Assembly (NCBI RefSeq): GCF_012277275.1
Contig: NZ_CP051155.1
Location: 1,922,001 to 1,986,000, forward strand
Direction of reading: 5' to 3'
Origin: Gephyromycinifex aptenodytis
GTDB lineage: Bacteria > Actinomycetota > Actinomycetes > Actinomycetales > Dermatophilaceae
Length of the DNA: 64,000 nucleotides
Part shown: in pieces, positions 33,119-41,844 of the stretch
Numbering within the stretch: position 1 is the stretch's first letter
Layout of the letters: each line of letters begins with the position of its first letter
Notes under the pieces: generated by a model
The model's input: only the letters and a program-made list of their open reading frames with translations
Told to the model about the DNA's origin: nothing
The model's database searches: none
Program-made: the position numbers and the translations under genes

Positions 33119-35761
33119 ATGGCTAGTCGGACTACAGCGTCGCCGGGTGCGCGCACCATCACGTCGTTGAGCGAATCGGATGTTGCGGCCGGGATATTGC
33201 CACGACTACGGACGATAGTCGACGAAGCACCTGACGCCATCGCCATTGCAGATGACAGCACCGAACTGACCTATGCCGAGCTCGCCGCGCAAGCAGCTAC
33301 CACCCTGAGCGTGCTGCGACGCGCGTTGGACAGTCTGGAACCGCCACTTACCCCCAAGGGGGCTGCCGAGTTCGGCTCCGGCGAGGTCGTCGGGATGCTC
33401 TTTGGTCACACCACTCAGGCCGTAGTGGCCCTACTGGCCGTGCTGGCCTCCGGTCATCCCGTCCTGGTGTTGGATCACCGCACGCCGCCGGCTCGGCTGC
33501 GCCAGTTCGTCGAGCGCGCTGGGATGCGCGTCCTCCTGGCCGACAAAGCGCGGCAGCCGATGGCCCGCGAACTATGCCGCCCGGTCATCGTGCCCCCTCG
33601 CGACGTTCGACGTACCTCGGCTGATGAGTTGTGGGCGAACATGCCCGACCCGACCTCGGTTGCCGCGTTGGCTTTCACCTCGGGCTCCACGGGGACTCCC
33701 AAACCCGTAGCCAACGATCACCGCCTCTTCGTGCGCGATGCGTGGAACAGCTCAATCGCCAGCGGTTGCTACGGCGCCGATGACGTCATCGCACACACCT
33801 TGCCGATCGCCTTCCACGCCGGCCTGACCACGACCGTGCACGGGCTGCTCGTGGGAGCCACGATGCGGTTGTACGACGCCCGAGAGCGCGGCATCGAGCC
33901 ACTGCCCGGTTTCATCGCCGAGCATGCCTGCTCGGTGATGATCACCAGCCCGGGCATTCTGCGCGGTTTCATCGCTTCGGGACCCGACCCCGACCTGCTC
34001 ACCAGCCTCACATCACTGACCATCGCTGGCGAGACCGCCTACGGTCGCGACGTCGAGGCGGCCCGCAAGATCCTGCCGGAGAACTGTGTACTGCGGAACC
34101 GATATGGCTCATCGGAGACGGGGCTCATCGCCGAGTACGTCATCGACAACGCCCACGGTGAACTGGTCGGCCAGTTGCCTGTGGGTCGCGGCGTGGGACG
34201 CACCGAATGCACTGTCGTCGATGCTGAAGGCAACCCGGCAGCCCCCGGCGTGACCGGCAGGCTCGAGGTTCGCGCCCCCAACCTGGCCATGGGCTATTGG
34301 GGGTTGCCGGAGATCACTGCGGAGTCGTTCACTCAGACTGCGGAGGGCACCTGCGCCTATCGCACCAGCGACCTGGGCCGGATGGATGCGGCCGGGAATG
34401 TGACGATCGTGGGCCGGGCGGACCACAGCGTGAAGATCCGCGGATACCTCGTGGACCCGGGCGAGATCGACGCCGCGCTTTTTGCCCTGCCTCAGGTGCG
34501 CGAAGCTGTCGTGGTCGGGGCCAAGCATCCGCTGGACGACCGCAATCGCCTCATCGCCTATGTCGTGCCGCGGCGCACCGGCACCGACGCGGACGCAATC
34601 CGTTCGGCACTGCGCACTGCGCTCCCGACGCACATGATCCCCGAAGCTGTCGTGTTCTTGACCTCGATCCCCCGCAACGACCGCGGCAAGATCGACCGGC
34701 ACTCCTTGCCGGAACCGCCGCCACCGGCGCCTGTCGGCGGCGTCGGCGATGTCAGCGAATGGGAAGAGATCGTCGCGCATCACTGGGCCGAAGTTCTCCG
34801 GGTGGAGCGGGTAGGCCTCGAGGACGACTTCTTCGCCCTGGGCGGGGACTCCCTGACCGCAGAAGCAATCGTCACTCGGATGATCGAGGACCTCGGGGTC
34901 AGCCCAGAGGTCGCCCGCACCGCTACGCTCGCCGAACATCGCACGCTGCGCGCCTTCGCCCGCAGTCTCCAAGGCCACCCGGGCAAACCGCGAACCGCCC
35001 TGGTTACTTTGCGTGCGACCGGCTCCAAGACGCCGCTGTTCTGCGTGGCAGGTGGCGGTGGCCTCGGAATCGCCTTCCAGCCCTTGACGGCCCGTATCGA
35101 CGCTGACCGCCCGGTCTATGCCCTGCAGTCACCGGTCATCGAGAGCCGCGGCCTGCCGGAGATCAGCGTGCGCCAGATGGCGCGGCGGCACGTCGCCGTC
35201 ATGCGTTCGGTGCAGCCGCACGGCCCGTACAACCTGGCCGGACACTCCTTCGGCGGCATCGTCGCGGTAGAGATGGCGCAGCAGTTGCAGGAAGCAGGCG
35301 AGCAGGTCGCTCACTTCATCGTGCTGGATTCCTTCCCGCCCGACCCCAAACAGCATCCGCCGCTGGAGCCGTCCCTGATTCGCGGTCTGCGAATGATCGC
35401 GGCGGTCGTCTGGACGGCGACCCGCAACACCTCCGGCGGCATCGGCGCCTACCGCTTCTGGGAACAGTCCCGTTGGCTGGGGCACTGTTACCACGGTCGC
35501 TCCTGGGGCGGAAAAACGCTGGTGCTGGTCGCGGACTCGCCCCAACGCGAAGAACGCTCTGCCTGGGACGGGTGCCTGCACGGGCAATGGCGCAAGGTCG
35601 ATGTGGGTGGTGACCACATCACGATGCTGCGACAGCCGTTCGTCGATGAAGTCGCAGAGCACGTCAACACCTTCCTCGCCAGCGACGAGGTCCCCACCGA
35701 AACCGATCAGTCGGCGGCGGGCAGCGACGACACCGACCAGTCTCCCCAGGTGCTTCGATGA
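33119..35761 (+). CDS. NRPS-like A-T-TE enzyme (adenylation, carrier, thioesterase; no condensation domain)
   Basis: This 880-residue tridomain synthetase has an adenylation domain at about residues 30-535, with FTSGSTGTPKPV (A3), NRYGSSETG (A5), the A8 hinge RGYLVDPGEI and A10 Lys in RNDRGKIDR. A carrier domain follows with phosphopantetheine Ser578 in LGGDSLTA. The thioesterase has Ser710 (GHSFGG) and His in GDHITML. The A4 segment reads FHAGLTT, so the Asp that usually binds the alpha-amino group is His; an aryl, hydroxy or keto acid is more likely than an amino acid. The ATG follows GGGGGA. The gene is coupled by ATGA overlap to an MFS carrier. Similar A-T-TE enzymes dimerise arylpyruvates, but the product here is unknown. 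Confidence 0.87.
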   Translation: MASRTTASPGARTITSLSESDVAAGILPRLRTIVDEAPDAIAIADDSTELTYAELAAQAATTLSVLRRALDSLEPPLTPKGAAEFGSGEVVGMLFGHTTQAVVALLAVLASGHPVLVLDHRTPPARLRQFVERAGMRVLLADKARQPMARELCRPVIVPPRDVRRTSADELWANMPDPTSVAALAFTSGSTGTPKPVANDHRLFVRDAWNSSIASGCYGADDVIAHTLPIAFHAGLTTTVHGLLVGATMRLYDARERGIEPLPGFIAEHACSVMITSPGILRGFIASGPDPDLLTSLTSLTIAGETAYGRDVEAARKILPENCVLRNRYGSSETGLIAEYVIDNAHGELVGQLPVGRGVGRTECTVVDAEGNPAAPGVTGRLEVRAPNLAMGYWGLPEITAESFTQTAEGTCAYRTSDLGRMDAAGNVTIVGRADHSVKIRGYLVDPGEIDAALFALPQVREAVVVGAKHPLDDRNRLIAYVVPRRTGTDADAIRSALRTALPTHMIPEAVVFLTSIPRNDRGKIDRHSLPEPPPPAPVGGVGDVSEWEEIVAHHWAEVLRVERVGLEDDFFALGGDSLTAEAIVTRMIEDLGVSPEVARTATLAEHRTLRAFARSLQGHPGKPRTALVTLRATGSKTPLFCVAGGGGLGIAFQPLTARIDADRPVYALQSPVIESRGLPEISVRQMARRHVAVMRSVQPHGPYNLAGHSFGGIVAVEMAQQLQEAGEQVAHFIVLDSFPPDPKQHPPLEPSLIRGLRMIAAVVWTATRNTSGGIGAYRFWEQSRWLGHCYHGRSWGGKTLVLVADSPQREERSAWDGCLHGQWRKVDVGGDHITMLRQPFVDEVAEHVNTFLASDEVPTETDQSAAGSDDTDQSPQVLR

Positions 35762-36999
35762 GCGGCCGCGCCCACGCACCTGCGCGCAGCGCGGTACCGC
35801 CGATGGCAGCTCTGCTGTGTTGGCTGACCGTCGCCCTGGAAGGCTTTGACCTTGTCGCTTTCGGCGCGGTCATCCCGACCCTGCTGGAGACGGCGCACTT
35901 GGGCATGGGCCGTGCCGAGGTGACGATGGTCGCCACGATCTCGCTGGTCGGGGTGGGCGTGGGGGCCGCTGCCTGCGGGCCGTTCATCGACCGGTACGGC
36001 AGACGCCTCGGACTCTTCATCAGCGTCGCCATGTTCTCCCTCTTCACCCTCGCGGTGCCACTGGCCGGTTCGGTGGCCATGCTTGCCGCGGTGCGCTTCG
36101 TCGCCGGCCTAGGGCTGGGGGCGTGTATGCCCACGGCGATCGCCCTCATGAACGAAGCCAGTTCCGTCAGGCGTCGCGCGAGCGCGACCACGGTGACGAT
36201 GACCGGCTACCACGTGGGGGCCGTCGCGATGACGCTGCTGGCCCTGGCTGTGGGCCGGGACTGGCACCTGCTGTTCTACGGGGGCGGCACGCTCGGTCTG
36301 CTGGTACTGCCCTTGGTGTGGTTCGGGTTGGAGAAGAACAGCATCGCGCCCCCTTCCCCGGGTACACCTGCTGCTGCGCGCCCGCTGCGTGAACTGCGCA
36401 CCCCAGGGGCGGTGGCAGCCATGGTCTCTGCCTGTGTCGCCTCGTTCATGGGTCTGCTGCTGGTGTACGGGCTCAACACGTGGCTCCCGCAGATCATGCG
36501 AGACGCCGGGTACTCCCTGACGTCTTCGCTCAGCCTGCTGCTCATCATGAATGCGGGCGCAGTGGCCGGGCTACTCCTGGCGGGCGTGGTGGCGGACCGA
36601 CGCGGCATCCGGGGTTCGACGGTGGCCTGGTTCGCAGCCTCGGCACTGTTCTTGCTGCTGTTGTCCACCAGGATCGCCAACCCGGTCCTTCTGCACGCTG
36701 TCGTGTGCGTCACCGGGCTATTCGTCTTCAGCGCCCAGGGGCTCGTCTATGCCTTGGTCGCCCACCTCTTCGAGGAGCGGGTGCGCGGAACGGCGCTGGG
36801 GATGGCCTCCGGCGTCGGGCGCCTCGGCGCGATCACCGGCCCGGCGGCAACCGGCGCGTTGGCCAGCGCCGGGCTGGTCTACCCGTTCGGGTTCTACTTC
36901 TTCGGCGGTGTCGCCGTGCTCGCGGCCATCGCGGTGCGATCGATGCCCGCACACCTCAACACCGCCCAGCCGGAGTCAGCCGCGTTCGTGCGCAGCTAG
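35758..36999 (+). CDS. MFS transporter, aromatic acid:H+ symporter-like (12 helices)
   Basis: This 413-residue carrier has 12 predicted helices. Helix 1 contains EGFDLVAFGAVIPTLL, the acidic motif of the AAHS group (PcaK, BenK). The 2-3 loop reads GPFIDRYGRRLGL, and motif RRRASATTVTMTGYHVG begins helix 5. The start overlaps the A-T-TE stop, so the two proteins are made together, and the carrier could import the aromatic precursor or export the product. The 3' end overlaps by 24 bp the convergent QuiC-like gene. Direction of transport cannot be read from sequence. Confidence 0.88.
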   Translation: MSGRAHAPARSAVPPMAALLCWLTVALEGFDLVAFGAVIPTLLETAHLGMGRAEVTMVATISLVGVGVGAAACGPFIDRYGRRLGLFISVAMFSLFTLAVPLAGSVAMLAAVRFVAGLGLGACMPTAIALMNEASSVRRRASATTVTMTGYHVGAVAMTLLALAVGRDWHLLFYGGGTLGLLVLPLVWFGLEKNSIAPPSPGTPAAARPLRELRTPGAVAAMVSACVASFMGLLLVYGLNTWLPQIMRDAGYSLTSSLSLLLIMNAGAVAGLLLAGVVADRRGIRGSTVAWFAASALFLLLLSTRIANPVLLHAVVCVTGLFVFSAQGLVYALVAHLFEERVRGTALGMASGVGRLGAITGPAATGALASAGLVYPFGFYFFGGVAVLAAIAVRSMPAHLNTAQPESAAFVRS

Positions 37000-38811
37000 G
37001 CGCACGTGCGCGGCCGGCGCACCGTACTCGTCGTAGCCCCCGATGCGCTGGGTGAGCTCGATGTGAAACGCGCCGTTGATGACCTGGGTGTAGGCGTGGA
37101 TGAACGCGCCCTGATCGTCTCGGTCGTACAGCAGCCCGCACTCGCGCAACCGAGCCAGATACTCCGGTTCCAGCTCGACTCTGGAGTCAAGGTCCACGTA
37201 ATAGTTTTCCGGCACGTCCAGGAAGCGCACCCCGGCCGCACGCGCCCGGCGCACTGCCGCTTCCACATCAGGGCAGGCGAACGCGATCTGTTCGATGCCG
37301 CGCGCTGCGTTGTCACGATTGTCCTCACTGGCGCTCAAGATCACCCGCAGATTCCCGGCGGCGGGGCGCAGCGGGCGGCTGCGCAGTCGCCCGCTGGGCT
37401 GGATGAATTCGGTGATCTCCCCGGCTTGCAGGCCGAACACGGTGCGGTAGAAGGACTGCTCGGAGGGCAACCGGTCGGCCGGGACACTCACGGTCAGGTG
37501 GTCGATGCCGAGCCAGTCGCCGACTTCTTCTGCGGCCGGTTCGAGCGGGGTGTAGCCGGCGCGCCAGTCCTGGGCGTGACCGCCCGGTGAGCTGAGGAAG
37601 ACGTGCAGACCGTCGGGGGTGTCGATGCCGGGCAGTGCGGCCTGATAACGGCCGCGCGCTTTGCGAACCTCTGGCCAGAGCAGGGCGCGGGCGCGGGTGG
37701 CGACGTCTTGCACGTCATCAGTGATCAGCGCCAACGCGCTCACGAAGGGCCGCGACCGGGGGGCTTCCTCGGCGTCGGGCACCGGCAGGGTGGTCACGCA
37801 GACATGCGCTTCGCCGTTGCGCCACCACTGCACCGGACGGGTGGCGTGCTCACCGACATGCGTGAAACCGAGCGCGCTCAGCAGCGGGCGCACGATCTGG
37901 TCTTCGGGTTCCACCGCGAACTCCACGAAACCGGCGTCGACGCGGGCCGGCAGCGGCGGCGGGTCGAACAGATCCACCCGGGGACGCTTCGCCCCGGACA
38001 GGGCCCGCATCTCCTCCTCGAGGTGCAGCAACGAGCGCATCCCATCCAGAGCGGTCTGACGCGGGTGCGCGGTGCGCACCACGTCGCTGAACACCTCCAA
38101 GGACAGCGGACCGCGGTAGCCAGCCTCGACGACGGCGCTGACCAGCGCGGCCACCTCCAGGTTGCCCTGGCCCGGAAAGCACCGGAAGTGACGCGACCAG
38201 GACAACACGTTCATGTCCAGGCGCGGGGCGTCAGCGATCTGCATGTACAAGATGCGACTGCCTGGAACCTCGGCCAAGGCCTGTGGGCCGTCCCCGCGCG
38301 AAAGGATGTGGAAGGTGTCCACGGCGAGCCCGATGCAGGGGTGATCGGCCCGACGTACGGCCTCCCAGGCCTGGCCGACCCGGTCGATATGCCGGCCCCA
38401 GGCGAGCGCTTCGAAGGCGATGACGATGCCGTGTTCGTGGGCGACCTCGCCGACGGCGTGCAGTTGTTCTGCGCTGAGGTCGAGGTCGTCGATGGCGCTG
38501 GGCAGCGCGTTGGAGCAGGCCAGCGCGGTGTGCACACCGAGTTCTTCCATCACGGCGAACTTTTTGCGCAGTCGGCGACGAACGGGCTCGAAGCGGGCCG
38601 GATCCCACCCTTCGATGTCCCGCAACGGTTGAAACAGTTCGATGCTCAGGCCCAGGTCACGGCACCTGTGCGCGACCTCCCGCGGCGATGACGTGGCGGC
38701 GATGAGATCGTTGTCGAACAGTTCGATCCCATCGAAGCGGGCCGCCGCAATCGCGGCGAGCTTATCTTCGAGCTGACCCGACAGCGACACGGTCGCGATC
38801 GCTTTGCGCAT
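36976..38811 (-). CDS. QuiC-like fusion: 3-dehydroshikimate dehydratase plus HPPD/VOC-type domain
   Basis: This 611-residue fusion has an N-terminal AP-endonuclease-2-type TIM barrel (residues 1-285) with metal ligands visible as Glu in IAFEALAWG, Asp/His in LAVDTFHILS, Gln in MQIADAPR and Glu in PLSLEVFSD. This is the pattern of DHS dehydratases that make protocatechuate. The C-terminal half (residues 310-600) is 4-hydroxyphenylpyruvate-dioxygenase-like, with IDHLTVSV and FHIELTQRIGGYDEYG. One position that is usually a metal-binding His (VQHIA) is Gln here (IEQIA), so dioxygenase activity is doubtful. The start ATG at 38811 follows AAGGGG; the upstream frame extension is spurious. It may supply protocatechuate to catabolism or to the neighbouring A-T-TE enzyme. 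Confidence 0.85.
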   Translation of the reverse strand: MRKAIATVSLSGQLEDKLAAIAAARFDGIELFDNDLIAATSSPREVAHRCRDLGLSIELFQPLRDIEGWDPARFEPVRRRLRKKFAVMEELGVHTALACSNALPSAIDDLDLSAEQLHAVGEVAHEHGIVIAFEALAWGRHIDRVGQAWEAVRRADHPCIGLAVDTFHILSRGDGPQALAEVPGSRILYMQIADAPRLDMNVLSWSRHFRCFPGQGNLEVAALVSAVVEAGYRGPLSLEVFSDVVRTAHPRQTALDGMRSLLHLEEEMRALSGAKRPRVDLFDPPPLPARVDAGFVEFAVEPEDQIVRPLLSALGFTHVGEHATRPVQWWRNGEAHVCVTTLPVPDAEEAPRSRPFVSALALITDDVQDVATRARALLWPEVRKARGRYQAALPGIDTPDGLHVFLSSPGGHAQDWRAGYTPLEPAAEEVGDWLGIDHLTVSVPADRLPSEQSFYRTVFGLQAGEITEFIQPSGRLRSRPLRPAAGNLRVILSASEDNRDNAARGIEQIAFACPDVEAAVRRARAAGVRFLDVPENYYVDLDSRVELEPEYLARLRECGLLYDRDDQGAFIHAYTQVINGAFHIELTQRIGGYDEYGAPAAHVRLAAHERG

Positions 38812-39131
38812 GACTGCAGTCCCCTTTTTCTGGCCGGTCGGCCCGGCACCCCTGAAGCAACCGTAGTGGAGGCTTCCCTTAGCTACCTCCCCATCGGGTG
38901 TCGATGCTCTGACGGCCAGGCGCGGGGAAGAACGATCTGTGCGGCGAAGTGTTCGCCGGGAGCGTCCAGAAGAGCCCATCTTGACCTTGCATACCGCGAA
39001 CCCGGTGGCCCAGCGAGCGCGGTCATCGTCACATGCCCGAATCTGGTGATTTGCGCACCGGGTGACCCCATCCAGGTGGACAGTGGACCCCGCGCTCCAA
39101 AGACCTACTCCCCGATACGAAAAGAGCTGCC
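38812..39131. other. 320-bp divergent promoter region (QuiC-like / GntP)
   Basis: No gene is supported here. The minus-strand frame of the QuiC-like gene stays open to 38979, but without a start signal. The region should hold promoters for both divergent genes; I see no clear operator palindrome. Confidence 0.5.
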
Positions 39132-40487
39132 ATGATCGCGCTCCACACTGCCATCGCGATCGTCGCCATCGTCCTGCTCATCATCAAGGGCAAAGTCGAT
39201 CCGATCATCTCCCTCGTCCTCGGCTGTCTGTACCTCGGCCTGGCCAGTGGCATCGGTTTCGAGGCCACCGTTGATGCCATCACCTCCGGGTTCGGCGACA
39301 TCATGGCCAAGATCGGTCTGCTCATCGGGTTCGGTGTGCTCATCGGTGGGCTGCTGAACACAACCGGCACCTTCAGCCGACTGGTGACCGTGCTGCTCAA
39401 GGCAACCGGGCCGGCGCGGATTCCCTACGCCCTGGCCATTGCGCTGTCCACCATCTTCCCGGCCATCTACGTCGACGTGCAGGTCGTGCTGGGCGCCCCG
39501 GTCGCCCGCAAGAGCGCCCCGCACATCGGGCGCAACGGTTTGGCGCTGATGGCCGGGGCCCTGGGCACCGGCATCTTCTGCGGCTACGTCTTCGTCGTGC
39601 CTGGGCTGTCCGCGATCTCCATCGCCGGGCTGCTGCAGATCCCACTCGGCACGTATCTGCTGTACGGCATCGTCCTGGGCCCGTTGACTGCAGTGCTGAC
39701 CACCTTCGTGTTCAGCCGGATGCTGCACCACGGCTGGTGGAAGCCTGCGCTGGACGAAGAAGAGTTCGACGAGTCGACAACCGATGACGACGACCCGATC
39801 CCCGGGCAGGACGGCGGACACCGGCTCCCGCCGCTGGCCTTGGCGCTGCTGCCGATCCTGATTCCCCTGGTCCTCATCGCGACCGGCGCCTTCGCCGGAC
39901 TGGCCGGGGTGAAGAATGAGTTCCTCGGCTTCGTCGCTGACGCCAACGTGGCCATGTTCATCGGTTTGCTCGTGGCCTACGTGCTGGCCCGGCGCACCGT
40001 CGGCAGTGCGGGCACGGATGAAGCATTCTCCGCAGGCCTGCACACGACCGGTGAGATCTTGCTCGTGACCGGTGTCGGTGGTTCGCTCGGTGCGGTGATC
40101 AAGGCCACCGGACTGGCTGACGTACTCGGCTCTCTGTTCAGCGCCGACGCCGGTGCCCCGATCATCATCAGCATCCTGCTGGCCTGGTTCATCGCTGCTG
40201 TTCTGCACCTGGCGATCGGTTCGGTCTCGGTGGCGGCCATCACCGCGGCGGGCATCGTCGCCCCGATCGTCGGCTCGACCGGGGTGGCCCCCATCGCGAT
40301 CGGTCTGGCGATCGCTGCCGGTTCGTTGTTCGCCCTGCAGGTCAACAGCAACTTCTTCTGGATGTTCAAGGCGCTGCTCGGCTTGAGCACCCAGGGAGCG
40401 TTGAAGACGATGACGACCGTCACCGCCATCGCCTCGTTCGTGTCGCTGCCGTTCATCATCGCGATCGCGTTCATCGTGCCCGCCTGA
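39132..40487 (+). CDS. GntP-family gluconate/organic acid:H+ symporter
   Basis: This 451-residue membrane permease of about 12-14 helices belongs to the Gnt family. Typical segments are LGLASGIGFEATVDAITSGF near the N-terminus, FGVLIGGLLNTTGTFSRLV, and ALSTIFPAIYVDV (substrate region). The C-terminal repeat has HLAIGSVSVAAITAAGIVAP and ALQVNSNFFWMFKALLGL. A charged, Asp/Glu-rich cytoplasmic loop lies near residues 212-236. It is divergent from the QuiC-like gene, so a hydroxy acid such as gluconate, quinate or glycerate is plausible. It is followed by a hairpin terminator. Confidence 0.88.
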   Translation: MIALHTAIAIVAIVLLIIKGKVDPIISLVLGCLYLGLASGIGFEATVDAITSGFGDIMAKIGLLIGFGVLIGGLLNTTGTFSRLVTVLLKATGPARIPYALAIALSTIFPAIYVDVQVVLGAPVARKSAPHIGRNGLALMAGALGTGIFCGYVFVVPGLSAISIAGLLQIPLGTYLLYGIVLGPLTAVLTTFVFSRMLHHGWWKPALDEEEFDESTTDDDDPIPGQDGGHRLPPLALALLPILIPLVLIATGAFAGLAGVKNEFLGFVADANVAMFIGLLVAYVLARRTVGSAGTDEAFSAGLHTTGEILLVTGVGGSLGAVIKATGLADVLGSLFSADAGAPIIISILLAWFIAAVLHLAIGSVSVAAITAAGIVAPIVGSTGVAPIAIGLAIAAGSLFALQVNSNFFWMFKALLGLSTQGALKTMTTVTAIASFVSLPFIIAIAFIVPA

Positions 40488-40546
40488 GCAAGCTGAGCGC
40501 ACGACCCACCCCGAGGCACTCGGCTCTGCCGTGCCATCGCTTAGCT

Positions 40547-40578
40547 GAACCGCCCGGCCCGTGAGGGTCGGGCAGTTC
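40547..40578 (+). terminator. Terminator after the GntP gene
   Basis: A 14-bp stem with two G-U pairs (40547-40560 with 40565-40578) has a GTGA loop, about 60 bp after the permease stop. Confidence 0.75.
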
Positions 40579-40777
40579 CTCGTTGCGGCAGCCAAGCGGG
40601 TGGGCGCGAGGTACGTCTCGCTGTGCCGGTTGCGGCCTGCGTCGCTACGCCCGCAGCCAGACCCGCTGCCGCCGCTGGCAAGCGTTGTGATCTGCATAGA
40701 TTCGCGCGCTAAACCTGGCCTTTACCGCCGCGACGCGAGAACCTGGGAGTACGAGGTCCGCCAGTGCAGGAGTCGCC

Positions 40778-41677
40778 ATGAACGAAACACCCGTCCGCGA
40801 TTTCACCGGCCAGGTCGTGCTGGGCACCACCGGTGCCGAACAGTGCGCTACCGCTGAGTTCTGGGGGGCTGCTTTCGCCGCCCGTCGCCGCCTCCCGGTG
40901 CTCTTGCTAGGCGCCTTCGGCCACGGGCCCACTGCTGCGCCGGACGCTATTTTGCTGCCGCAGATCACCGAAGATGCGCAGTTGGCCATGACCTCCTACC
41001 TGGAGCAGATGCGCACGAACCTGCAGAGTCAATACGAGAACCTGGACGTGGGCGTCGAAGCCGCACCCGGACACGCTGGACCGTGGTTGGCTGATGCGTC
41101 GCGCTCCGCCGATCTGGTCGTCGTGGGGACCCGGGGCTTGAACGGGCTGAGCGGGCTGCTGCTCGGGTCGACCTCGCAATACCTGGTCACGCATGCCCGC
41201 GGCCCGGTAGCGGTCGTGCCCTCCTCGCTGACCGAGGACCTGACTGACGGGGACCCCATCGTGTTGGGTGTGGACGGCGAGAGTGACTCCGCCGCCACCG
41301 AATTCGCGTTCGAGCAGGCCCGCACCGAGGGGCGGCCATTGGTCGCCGTGCACTCCTGGGAGCCCGGAGATCGCTGGGCCGACCGGGACGAGCGGGGACC
41401 GGCGGTGCCCACCGATGACCACCTCGACCACGTCCTGAAGGAAACCCTGGCCCAGCACACCGAACGCTTCCCTGAAGTGGAGGTGCGACGCCAAGTCGTG
41501 CGCGGCCAATCCGATGTGGCCCTGCTGGGTGCCTCGGCCCGCGCCGCGATGCTCGTCGTGGGCACCCACGGCCGCGGCGAGGTCCGCGGGTTGCTCTTCG
41601 GCTCCACCAGCATGCGACTGTTCGCACGCGCCTCCTGCCCCGCCATCGTCGTCCCGGAACGGACTCGGCAACAGTAG
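40778..41677 (+). CDS. Universal stress protein with two tandem Usp domains
   Basis: This 299-residue protein is made of two UspA domains (about 8-145 and 155-295). Each ends in the ATP-binding motif G-x2-G-x9-G-S-T: GTRGLNGLSGLLLGSTS in the first and GTHGRGEVRGLLFGSTS in the second. The N-terminal DGS-type strand is VVLGTTG in domain 1 and IVLGVDG in domain 2. Tandem Usps are common in actinobacteria and help in dormancy, hypoxia or redox stress. It is a single-gene unit with about 170 bp to the next gene. No regulator box was recognised upstream. Confidence 0.92.
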   Translation: MNETPVRDFTGQVVLGTTGAEQCATAEFWGAAFAARRRLPVLLLGAFGHGPTAAPDAILLPQITEDAQLAMTSYLEQMRTNLQSQYENLDVGVEAAPGHAGPWLADASRSADLVVVGTRGLNGLSGLLLGSTSQYLVTHARGPVAVVPSSLTEDLTDGDPIVLGVDGESDSAATEFAFEQARTEGRPLVAVHSWEPGDRWADRDERGPAVPTDDHLDHVLKETLAQHTERFPEVEVRRQVVRGQSDVALLGASARAAMLVVGTHGRGEVRGLLFGSTSMRLFARASCPAIVVPERTRQQ

Positions 41678-41844
41678 GTAGGCGAGCAGGTAGGCGGCTG
41701 TCGAGGCGTTGAGGCGCCTCCGCAGTCGTCTGCCCCCTCCACGGGTGGAAGCAAAAGAGTGCGGTACAGCGCGCCGCTGCACCGGAAAGCATGCCTAAAC
41801 TCCGCCCACCGGTAGGAAACCGGTCGGTAACGAAGGGCGAAGGC

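Noticed and set aside
39105-40697. Long minus-strand frame (530 codons) opposite the GntP gene
   Set aside because: His/Gln/Arg/Asp-rich antisense composition typical of high-GC third-position shadows; no domain, and the plus-strand gene is unmistakable.
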